From Streptomyces hawaiiensis (GTDB taxonomy: Bacteria > Actinomycetota > Actinomycetes > Streptomycetales > Streptomycetaceae), in contig NZ_CP021978.1 in NCBI RefSeq assembly GCF_004803895.1, positions 4,154,001 to 4,218,000 of the forward strand: a DNA stretch of 64,000 bases, given 5' to 3'. Each line of letters opens with the position of its first letter. Positions within the stretch are counted from its first letter, which is position 1. The position numbers and the translations under genes are program-made. The notes under the pieces were generated by a model. That model saw nothing but the letters and a program-made list of their open reading frames with translations. It ran no database searches and was not told the DNA's origin. Of this stretch, positions 9,472 through 22,620 are shown piece after piece.

Positions 9472-10139
9472 CCACGGTCCTCATCGCCGACGACCAGCCC
9501 CTCCAGCGCTTCGGCTCCCGCATGCTGCTGGAGAGCCAGGACGACATGACGGTCGTGGGTGAGGCGGCCAACGGCAGCGAAGCGGTCCGCATGGCGTCCG
9601 AGCTCCACCCCGACGTCGTCCTCATGGACATCCGCATGCCCGGCCTCGACGGGATCGAGGCGACCCGCCGCATCACCGCCGCCGGCGACCGCACCCGCAT
9701 CCTGATCGTCACCACCTTCGACCTGGACGAGTACGCCTACGCCGGCCTCCGCGCAGGCGCCTCCGGCTTCCTCGTCAAGGACGCCCAGCCCGAGGAACTC
9801 CTCGCCGGGATCCGCGCGGTGGCCACGGGAGACGCGGTGGTCGCCCCCAGCCTGACCCGCCGCCTCCTGGACGCCTACGTCCACCACCTCCCGACCGATG
9901 CCTCGTCGGAAGCCCCGCCCCAAGGGGACCCGCGCCTCGCTTCCCTGACGGACCGGGAACGCGAGATCCTCACGGTCATCGGCCAGGGGTGGACGAACAC
10001 GGAGATAGCCACGCGCCTCCACCTGGCCGAGTCGACGGTGAAGACCCACGTGGGCCGTATCCTCGCCAAGACCGGCTCCCGGGACCGCGTTCAGGCGGTC
10101 ATCCTGGCGTACGACACAAAGCTGGTTCAGGCGTCGTGA
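9468..10139 (+). CDS. LuxR/NarL-family response regulator
   Basis: This 223-aa regulator has a receiver domain with acidic pair D8-D9, phospho-acceptor D54 in VLMDIRMPG and the conserved Lys in FLVKDAQPEEL. It ends in a LuxR-type helix-turn-helix (LTDREREILTVIGQGWTNTEIATRLHLAESTVKTHVGRILAKTG). The GTG at 9468 overlaps the kinase stop. It is the cognate output of the upstream kinase and probably controls the exporter operon itself. The shared rrn terminator lies 35 bp downstream. Confidence 0.92.
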   Translation: MTTVLIADDQPLQRFGSRMLLESQDDMTVVGEAANGSEAVRMASELHPDVVLMDIRMPGLDGIEATRRITAAGDRTRILIVTTFDLDEYAYAGLRAGASGFLVKDAQPEELLAGIRAVATGDAVVAPSLTRRLLDAYVHHLPTDASSEAPPQGDPRLASLTDREREILTVIGQGWTNTEIATRLHLAESTVKTHVGRILAKTGSRDRVQAVILAYDTKLVQAS

Positions 10140-10174
10140 ACGTCATCAATGCCGTGGAAAGCCGTGAAAACACA

Positions 10175-10206
10175 AAAAGGCCCACACCATAAGGTGTGGG
10201 CCTTTT
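10175..10206. terminator. Bidirectional terminator between the response regulator and the rRNA operon
   Basis: A perfect 14-bp inverted repeat (10175-10188 and 10193-10206, core GGCCCACACC/GGTGTGGGCC) with a 4-nt loop is flanked by A and T runs on both sides. It sits 9 nt beyond the 3' end of 5S rRNA on the minus strand and can end the two-component operon on the plus strand too. Confidence 0.9.
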
Positions 10207-10214
10207 CAATATTT

Positions 10215-10333
10215 GTTCGGCGGCGTCCTACTCTCCCACAGGGTCCCCCCTGCAGTACCATCGGCGCTGTAAGGCTTAGCTTCCGGGTTCGGAATGTAAC
10301 CGGGCGTTTCCCCTACGCTATAACCACCGAAAC
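10215..10333 (-). rRNA. rrf: 5S ribosomal RNA
   Basis: The minus strand reads from a GTTTCGGTGGTTATAGCG 5' end, through the conserved loop CCGAACCCGGAAGC, to a GGACGCCGCCGAAC 3' end. The length is about 119 nt and the ends can pair. It is the last gene of the 16S-23S-5S operon. Confidence 0.95.
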
Positions 10334-10427
10334 ACTATGAAACTGTCGAACTATGCCGCACCATACCGTGACCATGGCATGGGGCCGTTCGTGGTTTCAG
10401 AACCAACACAGTGGACGCGAGCAACTG

Positions 10428-15378
<4,951 letters not shown>

Positions 15379-15830
15379 TGTTTTCCCGTAATCGGGATGA
15401 ACACCACGAGAGCGGAACAGTCAGGCGGAATAGGCCCGACCGTTCACAGCGTCCTCGCTGTGTTTTCTTCAAAGGAACCTCGTCCCAGCCGTGATGGCCG
15501 GAGACGGGGTATCAACATATCTGGCGTTGACTTTTGGCACGCTGTTGAGTTCTCAAGGAACGGTCGCTTCCTTTGTACTCACCCTCTCGGGCTTTCCTCC
15601 GGGCGCTTCCCTTCGGTCTTGCGTTTCCGACTCTATCAGATCTTTCCGATCCGATTTCCTCGGTGCTTTCCAGGTTCCCGCTTCCGCGTTTCCCTTTCCG
15701 GCGGTTCCGACTCTATCAGATCCTTTCGGGCCTGATCCCCGGTCAGCGGGGGTTGTCCTCGCGGCTGTTGGGCCGTTCCGACGTTCCCAACCTTAGCGCG
15801 CCCTCTCGGCGATTCCCAAATCGAAGCCGT
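15379..15830 (-). promoter_or_regulatory. rRNA operon leader and promoter region
   Basis: A sigma-70-like promoter is visible on the minus strand: TTGGGA at 15814-15819, 18 nt spacing and TAAGGT at 15790-15795, the latter followed by GGGAACG. Further downstream two near-identical GATCTGATAGAGTCGGAA boxes lie 80 bp apart (15624-15647 and 15705-15728). Each contains a TAGAGT -10-like hexamer, as expected for the multiple promoters of Streptomyces rrn operons. Nearer 16S is the conserved leader element CTTGAGAACTCAACAGCG. Positions 15831-16044 upstream show no gene. Confidence 0.65.
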
Positions 15831-16044
15831 TCGGAGTCGATCAGGTCGTCGAGCCCCAATTCGAATTGAATTCCGGCACGCCGAAATCAATCCCATCGGG
15901 ATGTCGAGCTGGTGGTTTGGGTGCCGCTGGTGCGGCGGAAGTGCTGTCGCAGAACCGTTACGGCCCCGCGGCAACCCGAAGAACTCTACGGATCCACCAA
16001 GGGGCTGTCAAGCAGCCTCTGTCAAGATCTTTTCGGCCCGGGTG

Positions 16045-16593
16045 TCAGTCCAGGTCGGTGAGGCGCCCGCCGGCGTCCGGCTGGGCATCCTCGACCCGGC
16101 GCAGCAGGCGCGTGAGCACTTCGCCCAGCACTGCGCGCTCGTCGGGGGCCAGGTCCTGGAGCAGGTCCTCCTCGAAGACCGACGCCAGGCGCATCGCCTC
16201 CAGCCACTTCTCCCGCCCCTCGGATGTCAGCTCCACGATGACTCGTACACGGTTCGACTCGTCTCGCTCACGGGTCACCAGAGATTCGGCGACCATGCGG
16301 TCGATCCGGTGGGTCATCGCGGCCGGGGTGAGACCGAGGCGCTTGGCGAGATCGCTGGGGCCCAGGCGGTAGGGAGCTCCGGAGAGGACGAGGGCCTTGA
16401 GGACCTCCCACTCCGCGTTGCTGATGCCGAGGGCCGAGGTCTGACGGCCGTAGGCGACGTTCATGCGGCGGTTCAGCCGGGACAGGGCCGAGACGATCTG
16501 CTCTACCTGGGGGTCGAGGTCCTGGAACTCGCGCTGGTACGCGGCGATCTGCTCTTCGAGGGTCGGCTCGCTGGGGCCGGGGGTGTCGCCCAT
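16045..16593 (-). CDS. MarR family transcriptional regulator
   Basis: The 182-aa protein has an N-terminal helical extension and then a winged helix: NAEWEVLKALVLSG, the recognition helix region LGPSDLAKRLGLTPAAMTHRIDRM and the wing TRERDESNRVRVIVELT. This is the MarR fold. It is divergently placed from an MFS exporter gene. An inverted repeat in the shared promoter region is a good candidate operator, so it probably represses itself and the transporter until a ligand binds. The inducer is unknown. Confidence 0.9.
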   Translation of the reverse strand: MGDTPGPSEPTLEEQIAAYQREFQDLDPQVEQIVSALSRLNRRMNVAYGRQTSALGISNAEWEVLKALVLSGAPYRLGPSDLAKRLGLTPAAMTHRIDRMVAESLVTRERDESNRVRVIVELTSEGREKWLEAMRLASVFEEDLLQDLAPDERAVLGEVLTRLLRRVEDAQPDAGGRLTDLD

Positions 16594-16651
16594 GGGCGCA
16601 GTATCGCACGGCCGTTCTTTGCCTTGAAGTCCTTGGGTATGTACTCTTTAC

Positions 16652-16672
16652 CTTCGAACTTTAGTTTCGAAG
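16652..16672. promoter_or_regulatory. Candidate MarR operator between marR-like and MFS genes
   Basis: Perfect 7-bp arms CTTCGAA (16652-16658) and TTCGAAG (16666-16672) are separated by 7 nt. The palindrome lies in the 110-bp divergent intergenic region and is AT-richer than its surroundings, which fits a MarR dimer site. Binding has not been shown. Confidence 0.5.
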
Positions 16673-16703
16673 TCTTCACTCCTAACTTGTGAGAGAGGTG
16701 AAC

Positions 16704-17981
16704 GTGACCAGGGCGATGGGCGCAGCGATGCGCCGGATTCACGTGGGTAACGCACTCAGCGCGTTCGGGCTCGGATTCACGGTCCCGTACCTGTACGTCT
16801 ACGTGGCGCAGGTGCGAGGGCTGGGGGCCATGACGGCGGGTCTCGTACTCGCCGTCTTCGCTGTGGCCGCGCTGGTCGTGCTGCCGTTCGCCGGGCGGGC
16901 GATCGTCCGGCGCGGCCCGCTGCCGGTGCTGCTCTCCGCCCTGGTCACCGCCGCTCTTGGTGCGCTCAGTCTGGGGATCGCGAGCAGCGCGGCGGCCGTG
17001 CTGGTCTCGGCCTCCCTGCTGGGAGCCGGGCAGGCCGTGATGCAGCCGGCGCTCGCGACGATGATCGTCGACTGCTCGTCGGCGGAGACGCGGTCGCGTG
17101 CCTTCGCCATGCAGTTCTTCCTGCAGAACCTCGGGCTCGGGGTCGGTGGCCTCATCGGCGGGCATCTCGTCGACACGACGAGTGCTGCCTCCTTCACCCT
17201 GCTCTTCTCGATCGAGGCGGCGATGTTCCTGCTGCTGGTCGTGGTGATGGTGACCGTGCGGATGCCGCGCGCGCCGCGGATCGAGGACGCGCCCACGGCT
17301 TCCGGCCGGGGCGGCTGGAAGCAGCTGATGGGCAACCGGGCCATGGTGCAGCTGTGCGTGCTGGGCTTCGTGCTGTTCTTCGCCTGCTACGGGCAGTTCG
17401 AGTCGGGGCTCAGTGCGTATGGGGTCGAGGCCGCCGGGATCTCGACGTCCGCGCTGGGGACCGCGCTCGCCGCCAACACGCTGGTGATCGTCGTCGCGCA
17501 GTTCGCCGTGCTCCGGTTCGTGGAGCGGCGCCGGCGGTCGCGGGTGATCGCCGCAGTCGGGCTGATCTGGGCCGTGGCATGGGCCGTCGCCGGGTACGCG
17601 GGGCTCGGGCACGGGAGCCAGGAGATGGCGACGGCCGCGTTCGTCTCGACGTACGCGCTGTTCGGGCTGGGTGAGGCGATGCTGTCGCCGACCGTGGCCC
17701 CGCTGGTCGCGGATCTCGCGCCGGAGGGGTTGGCCGGGCAGTACAACTCCGCGTTCGCCCTGGTCAAGCAGCTCGCGCTGGCCGTCGGGCCGGCCGTGGG
17801 CGGACCGCTGGGGGCTTCGCTGCACGCGCCGTACATCGTGGCGTTCCTGGTGTTCTCGCTGGGGATCACCGTCCTGGCCGTGCGGTTGGGGCGGCAGCTG
17901 ACCGATGTGCAGGATCAGCCGTGGCTCGGGAAGAGCCGGGTCGTGGCGCGGGGTGGGGCGCCCGTTTCCGCGGACGTCTGA
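16704..17981 (+). CDS. MFS transporter (drug-efflux type)
   Basis: This 425-aa major facilitator has about twelve hydrophobic segments, with an MFS-like cytoplasmic loop GRAIVRRGPLPVLL between segments 2 and 3. GTG 16704 is chosen because AGAGAGGTGA lies 4-12 nt upstream; a GTG at 16689 is in frame but would overlap that site. It is divergent from a MarR regulator, the usual arrangement for efflux of a toxic compound. It converges with the phosphatase gene 12 nt away. The substrate is unknown. Confidence 0.85.
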   Translation: MTRAMGAAMRRIHVGNALSAFGLGFTVPYLYVYVAQVRGLGAMTAGLVLAVFAVAALVVLPFAGRAIVRRGPLPVLLSALVTAALGALSLGIASSAAAVLVSASLLGAGQAVMQPALATMIVDCSSAETRSRAFAMQFFLQNLGLGVGGLIGGHLVDTTSAASFTLLFSIEAAMFLLLVVVMVTVRMPRAPRIEDAPTASGRGGWKQLMGNRAMVQLCVLGFVLFFACYGQFESGLSAYGVEAAGISTSALGTALAANTLVIVVAQFAVLRFVERRRRSRVIAAVGLIWAVAWAVAGYAGLGHGSQEMATAAFVSTYALFGLGEAMLSPTVAPLVADLAPEGLAGQYNSAFALVKQLALAVGPAVGGPLGASLHAPYIVAFLVFSLGITVLAVRLGRQLTDVQDQPWLGKSRVVARGGAPVSADV

Positions 17982-17993
17982 TCCCCGGCCCGG

Positions 17994-19661
17994 TCACGTC
18001 GGCTGGGTGCGCGGCAGGGCGAACTCGCACCAGACTGCCTTGCCGCCGCCGGGTGTCCGGCGGCAGCCCCAGTTCGACGCGATCGTGGCGACGATGGCGA
18101 TGCCCCGGCCCGATTCGTCGCCCGGTTCCGCGCGGCGGCGTCTGGGGAGGTGGTCGTCGCCGTCGGTGACCTCGATGATCAGGCGGCGGTCGGTGCGGCG
18201 CAGGCGCAGGCGCATCGGCGGGGTGCCGTGCTGGAGGGAGTTGGCGACCAGTTCGCTGGTCGCCAGGACCCCGAGGTCGTGCAGGTCGGCGGGAAAGCGC
18301 CAGCTGGTCAGGACGCCGGAGGCGAAGGCACGCGCGCGGGGGGCCGCTTCTACGCCGCCCAGGAGTTCCAGGGCGGCGTTGCGGAAGAGCTCGCTCTCCG
18401 AACCCGTGCGAGCGGGGTGCTGGAGGACCAGGACGGCCACGTCGTCGTCGTGGTCGGGGGTGACGCCCGCGGAACGGACCAGGCGGTCGCAGACGACCTG
18501 GGGTGTGCCGGTGGCGCCGGCCAGGGCGCGTTCCAGGGCGGCGATGCCCTCGTCCAGGTCGGCGTCGCGGCGCTCGACCAGGCCGTCCGTGTAGAGGACG
18601 GCCGTGGAACCGGGGGCGAGGGGGATCGAGCCCGAGGTGTGCATCCAGCCGCCGGTGCCGAGCGGGGGGCCGGTGGGTTCTTCGGCGCGCAGGACCGTGC
18701 CGTCCTCGTCGCGGACGAGGATCGGGAGGTGGCCCGCCGAGGAGTAGATCAGCTTGCCCTCGTTCGGATCGTGGATGGCGTACGCGCACGTGGCGATCTG
18801 GTTGGCGTCGATCTCGGCCGCCAGGCCGTCCAGGAGCTGGAGGACCTCGTGCGGGGGGAGGTCGAGGCGGGCGTAGGCGCGGACCGCCGTGCGGAGCTGG
18901 CCCATGACCGCCGCCGCGCGGACGCCGCGGCCCATGACGTCGCCGATGACCAGGGCCGTGCGGCCGCCGCCCAGGGTGATGACGTCGTACCAGTCGCCGC
19001 CGACCGCGGCTTCCGTACCGCCGGGGTGGTAGGTGGCGGCGACGCGCAGGTCGTCGGGTTCTTCGAGCTCCTGGGGGAGCAGGGACCGCTGGAGGGTGAC
19101 CGCTGTTTCGCGCTGGCGGCGTTCGCTGGCGCGCAGGCGCTTTGCGGCTTCGGCGTGGTCGGTGACGTCGGTGGCGAAGACGAGGACGCCGCGGCCGTCG
19201 CTGCCGCCCTTGCCGTCGCCCTGGGCGACGGGGGTGCAGGTGAAGGTGTAGGAGCGGCCGTCGGGGGCCTTGCGGGACTTGACCGTGCGCGGTTTGCCGC
19301 TGCGCTGGACCTGGTCCAGGAGGGGGAACAGGCCGAGGGCGTCCAGCTCGGGGAGAGCCTCGCGGGCGCGTTCGCCCAGCGGGCGTACGCCGAAGGCGGC
19401 CGTGTAGGCGTCGTTGACGTAGGCGATGCGGTGCTCGGGGCCGTGGACCAGGGCGACGAGGGACGGGACGCGGTCGAGGACCTCGCGCACCCGCAGTTCG
19501 TCGACGGCGGGTGCGGACGGCGACTCGTCGGTCAGTTGTTCGGCACGGGCGGCGGGTACGGAACCTTCCCCCCGCCGGTCCGGGGAGGCCGTCTGCTCGG
19601 TCCGCGCTGCGGCGCGGCGCTGCGTTCCGGGGAGCCGGGCGCTCCAGCGCGTGAAGTTCAC
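17994..19661 (-). CDS. PAS - PP2C (SpoIIE) phosphatase - HATPase regulator
   Basis: The protein is 555 aa from GTG 19661, which follows AAGGA; an earlier frame extension lacks a ribosome site. A PAS domain (about residues 60-165, VPSLVALVHGPEHRIAYVNDAY) leads through a short coiled coil to a SpoIIE-type PP2C domain. That domain shows GGDWYDV, IGDVMGRG and YTDGLVE with a final DHDDDVAVLVL. A C-terminal GHKL kinase domain has the N box ATSELVANSLQHG and ends in CEFALP. Such proteins dephosphorylate anti-anti-sigma factors and phosphorylate or bind partners, linking a signal to sigma-factor release. No cognate STAS protein is adjacent. Confidence 0.88.
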   Translation of the reverse strand: MNFTRWSARLPGTQRRAAARTEQTASPDRRGEGSVPAARAEQLTDESPSAPAVDELRVREVLDRVPSLVALVHGPEHRIAYVNDAYTAAFGVRPLGERAREALPELDALGLFPLLDQVQRSGKPRTVKSRKAPDGRSYTFTCTPVAQGDGKGGSDGRGVLVFATDVTDHAEAAKRLRASERRQRETAVTLQRSLLPQELEEPDDLRVAATYHPGGTEAAVGGDWYDVITLGGGRTALVIGDVMGRGVRAAAVMGQLRTAVRAYARLDLPPHEVLQLLDGLAAEIDANQIATCAYAIHDPNEGKLIYSSAGHLPILVRDEDGTVLRAEEPTGPPLGTGGWMHTSGSIPLAPGSTAVLYTDGLVERRDADLDEGIAALERALAGATGTPQVVCDRLVRSAGVTPDHDDDVAVLVLQHPARTGSESELFRNAALELLGGVEAAPRARAFASGVLTSWRFPADLHDLGVLATSELVANSLQHGTPPMRLRLRRTDRRLIIEVTDGDDHLPRRRRAEPGDESGRGIAIVATIASNWGCRRTPGGGKAVWCEFALPRTQPT

Positions 19662-19835
19662 GAATCCTTGCCTCGTGTAGTGGTCGGCGGCCGGCACCGG
19701 AACCGGCCGGGGCCCCGGGGGGCCCGCACCGGGGCGAGTGGTGGCATGCCCGCGGTGGTGGACCAGTCTGGCAGTGCGCGGACCGGACCAACATCCGTCA
19801 GACGCCGGGCCGGCCGGTGGAGTTCCTGGGTCCGG

Positions 19836-21215
19836 TCAGGACGACCCCTTCGGGTTGTGCGGGGGATCGTGAGAAGGCTTTCCACCGGCTGCGAGTTCGA
19901 ACTCCGCCCGGGGGTGTTCGAGTGAACCCAGGGAGACGATCTCCCGTTTGAACAGGCCGGCCAGGGTCCATTCGGCGAGCACGCGCGCCTTGCGGTTGAA
20001 GGTGGGCACGCGGCTGAGGTGGTAGGCGCGGTGCATGAACCAGGCGGGGTAGCCCTTGAGCTTGCGTCCGTAGACGTGGGCGACGCCCTTGTGCAGGCCC
20101 AGGGAGGCGACCGATCCGGCGTAGGCGTGTTCGTACCGCTCCAGAGGTTCGCCGCGCAGGGTGTGCACGATGTTGTCGGCGAGGACCTTGGCCTGGCGGA
20201 CGGCGTGCTGGGCGTTGGGGGCGCACTCGCGGCCCGGCTCTTCGGCGGTGACGTCGGGGACGGCGGCGGCGTCTCCCGCGGCCCACGCGTGCGTGGCGCC
20301 GTCGACGGACAGTTCCGGCGTGCACCTCAGGCGTCCGCGGTCGTTGCGCGGCAGGTCGGAGGCGGCGAGCACCGGGTGGGGTTTCACGCCGGCTGTCCAG
20401 ACGACCGTACGGGTGGGGAAGCGGGCGCCGTCGCTGAGGACGGCGACCCGGTCGGCGCAGGACTCCAGGCGGGTGCGGAGGCGGACGTCGATGTTGCGGC
20501 GGCGCAGCTCGGTGACGGTGTAGCGGCCCATCTCCTCGCCGACCTCGGGCAGGATGCGGTCCGAGGCCTCGACGAGGATCCACTTCATGTCCTCGGGCTG
20601 GACGTTGTGGTAGTAGCGCGCGGCGTAGCGGGCCATGTCCTCCAGTTCGCCGAGTGCCTCCACCCCTGCGAAGCCGCCGCCGACGAAGACGAAGGTGAGG
20701 GCCGCGTCGCGGATCGCGGGGTCGCGGGTGGAGGAGGCGATGTCCATCTGCTCGATGACGTGGTTGCGCAGCCCGATGGCCTCCTCGACGGTCTTGAAGC
20801 CGATGCCGTGGTCGGCGAGGCCGGGGACCGGCAGGGTGCGCGAGACGGAGCCGGGGGCGAGGACCAGCTGGTCGTAGGACAGCCGCTGTCCGCCGGTGCC
20901 CTCCTCCTCGGTGGCGAGGGTGGTGACGGTGGCGGTGCGTTCGGCGTGGTCGACGGCGGTGGCCTCGCCGATCAGGACCCGGCACCGGTCGAGGACGCGG
21001 CGCAGCGGCACGACGACGTGGCGGGGGGAGATCGCGCCCGCGGCGGCCTCGGGCAGGAACGGCTGGTAGGTCATGTACGGGTCGGGGGTGACGACCGTGA
21101 TCTCCACCTCGCCCCGGTCCAGCTCCCGTTTCAGTCTGCGCTGCAGGCGCAGGGCGGTGTACATCCCGACGTAGCCGCCACCGACAACGAGAATGCGCGC
21201 ACGTTCCTTCACCAC
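19836..21215 (-). CDS. ndh: Type II NADH dehydrogenase
   Basis: This 459-aa flavoprotein transfers electrons from NADH to quinone without pumping protons. The FAD-binding Rossmann motif VVGGGYVGMYTALRLQRR is at the N-terminus and the NAD(P)H motif FVFVGGGFAGVEALGEL is near the middle. TRTVVWTAGVKPHPVL precedes the second FAD contact at WAAGDAAAVPD. The start is set at GTG 21215, which begins MVKERARILVVGGG; the frame is open further upstream but has no family similarity. It is divergent from atrA, and in S. coelicolor the corresponding pair has been linked by AtrA binding, from memory. Confidence 0.9.
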   Translation of the reverse strand: MVKERARILVVGGGYVGMYTALRLQRRLKRELDRGEVEITVVTPDPYMTYQPFLPEAAAGAISPRHVVVPLRRVLDRCRVLIGEATAVDHAERTATVTTLATEEEGTGGQRLSYDQLVLAPGSVSRTLPVPGLADHGIGFKTVEEAIGLRNHVIEQMDIASSTRDPAIRDAALTFVFVGGGFAGVEALGELEDMARYAARYYHNVQPEDMKWILVEASDRILPEVGEEMGRYTVTELRRRNIDVRLRTRLESCADRVAVLSDGARFPTRTVVWTAGVKPHPVLAASDLPRNDRGRLRCTPELSVDGATHAWAAGDAAAVPDVTAEEPGRECAPNAQHAVRQAKVLADNIVHTLRGEPLERYEHAYAGSVASLGLHKGVAHVYGRKLKGYPAWFMHRAYHLSRVPTFNRKARVLAEWTLAGLFKREIVSLGSLEHPRAEFELAAGGKPSHDPPHNPKGSS

Positions 21216-21429
21216 CCCATGACGCACCCGTCGCTTGCGTTTGTCCACAGCCTCGACGAATTGTGTGACCGGAGCGGGCGAGCGCGCGGAGTTGGCCGGA
21301 ATCACGACCTGCGGTGCATACGTGCAGGTCAGAAGGGGTGGTGCGGGGGGCGCGTGGGGGCACATTCGGGACGTATGCGGCCCGTACTCCGATCGGTGGG
21401 CGCTCCGTGCGGAACCTGCCCCTTCTGAA

Positions 21430-21459
21430 TTGACTCCCTCTCAACTATGTTCGTATGTC
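21430..21459 (+). promoter_or_regulatory. Candidate promoter of the TetR gene atrA
   Basis: TTGACT at 21430-21435 is separated by 18 nt from TATGTC at 21454-21459, a plausible vegetative promoter. It would give a leader of roughly 120 nt before the atrA start. The rest of the 374-bp divergent region (21216-21589) holds no gene. Confidence 0.45.
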
Positions 21460-21589
21460 GACGGGGTGTAGGGGGATGTGCTCACCGGGTCCGCGACGGG
21501 CGGGCCCACGGACCCGAGCCGTTCCCTCGTCCCGGATCGAATGGCGGGGAGTGTCTCCGGGGGGAGACGTCATTACCGGGGGAATGCTT

Positions 21590-22354
21590 ATGCATGTTCA
21601 GGACTCTCATTGGTCGCCCGCGTCCGCAGTCGCGGCGGGTGGCATGACGATGAGCGCGGCGGCGGGCAACGGACGCGGCACATCGCGGACGACGCCGCTG
21701 CGCGTGGACGCACAGCGCAATCTGGAGCACGTACTGCGCGCCGCGCGGGAGGTCTTCGGCGAGCTGGGGTACGGCGCGCCGATGGAGGACGTGGCGCGGC
21801 GCGCGCGGGTCGGTGTGGGCACGGTGTACCGGCGGTTCCCGAGCAAGGACGTCCTGGTGCGGCGGATAGCCGAGGAGGAGACCTCCCGGCTGACCGACCA
21901 GGCGCGTGCGGCGCTGGGGCAGGAGGACGAGCCGTGGTCGGCGCTGTCGCGCTTCCTGCGGACGTCGGTGGCTTCCGGCGCCGGGCGGCTGCTGCCGCCG
22001 CAGGTGCTGCGGGTCTCGGTGGAGGACGGCGCCGGTGGCCCGCGGGTGCCGCAGCAGCGGACCCAGCCGGGCGGGACGGAGCTGCGGCTGGTGCCGGACC
22101 AGCCGGTCGCGGTCGCTTCGGTACCGGCGGTCGCGGGCGAGGACGCCGGGACGGCGGCGCTGCTCGAGGTCGTGGGCCAGCTCGTGGACCGGGCGCGTGC
22201 GGCCGGTGAGCTGCGCGCGGACGTGTCGGTGTCGGACGTGCTGCTGGTGATCGCCACGGCCGCGCCCTCACTGCCGGACGCGGCACAGCAGGCGGCCGCC
22301 TCGGCCCGGCTGCTGGACATCCTGCTGGAGGGGCTGCGCTCGCGACCGGCGTGA
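21590..22354 (+). CDS. atrA: TetR family regulator AtrA
   Basis: ATG 21590 follows GGGGGA by 7 nt and gives a 254-aa protein beginning MHVQDSHWS, the start I associate with AtrA. The TetR DNA-binding domain spans about residues 40-100 (NLEHVLRAAREVFGELGYG, then MEDVARRARVGVGTVYRRF). The C-terminal ligand domain is Ala/Val-rich. AtrA (S. coelicolor SCO4118) activates actII-ORF4 and influences secondary metabolism and development. Identification rests on sequence plus the divergent ndh neighbour and the downstream ECF sigma gene. A strong terminator directly follows. Confidence 0.82.
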   Translation: MHVQDSHWSPASAVAAGGMTMSAAAGNGRGTSRTTPLRVDAQRNLEHVLRAAREVFGELGYGAPMEDVARRARVGVGTVYRRFPSKDVLVRRIAEEETSRLTDQARAALGQEDEPWSALSRFLRTSVASGAGRLLPPQVLRVSVEDGAGGPRVPQQRTQPGGTELRLVPDQPVAVASVPAVAGEDAGTAALLEVVGQLVDRARAAGELRADVSVSDVLLVIATAAPSLPDAAQQAAASARLLDILLEGLRSRPA

Positions 22355-22355
22355 G

Positions 22356-22391
22356 CCACCTGGCCCGGGCGAGCAGGCCCGGGCCAGGTGG
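22356..22391 (+). terminator. Terminator of atrA
   Basis: A perfect 14-bp stem (22356-22369 with 22378-22391, core ACCTGGCCCGGG) with an 8-nt loop begins 2 nt after the atrA stop. There is no U tract, which is common for Streptomyces terminators. Confidence 0.75.
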
Positions 22392-22425
22392 GTCTTCCGG
22401 GCTCGGACGGGACGTCCGGGCCCGG

Positions 22426-22485
22426 AGCGAGAAAAGGGCGATCCTTGCCCTGAGCGCGAAAAGGGGGATCCTTCCCTGACGAGTG
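22426..22485. repeat. Two-copy direct repeat upstream of the ECF sigma gene
   Basis: Two adjacent units of about 29 bp share GCGAGAAAAGGGCGATCCTT and GCGCGAAAAGGGGGATCCTT, each followed by CCCTGA with one base of difference. They lie 140 bp before the sigma-factor start. They could be a regulator site pair, but nothing else identifies them. Confidence 0.5.
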
Positions 22486-22620
22486 ACGGCCAGTACTGCC
22501 GTGCGGCAAGTCCCCACGGATGAGTGATGGTCCGAACTCAGGGGGTTCTGACCAAAAGCCAATGTGGCACGCTGACCCGGTGGTCTGGACGGGTTGGGCG
22601 GCTGGCGGGGGCTTTCCGCG

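Noticed and set aside
19798..21444. A longer N-terminal extension of the NADH dehydrogenase frame
   Set aside because: The upstream residues lack family similarity; GTG 21215 gives the usual flavoprotein N-terminus.
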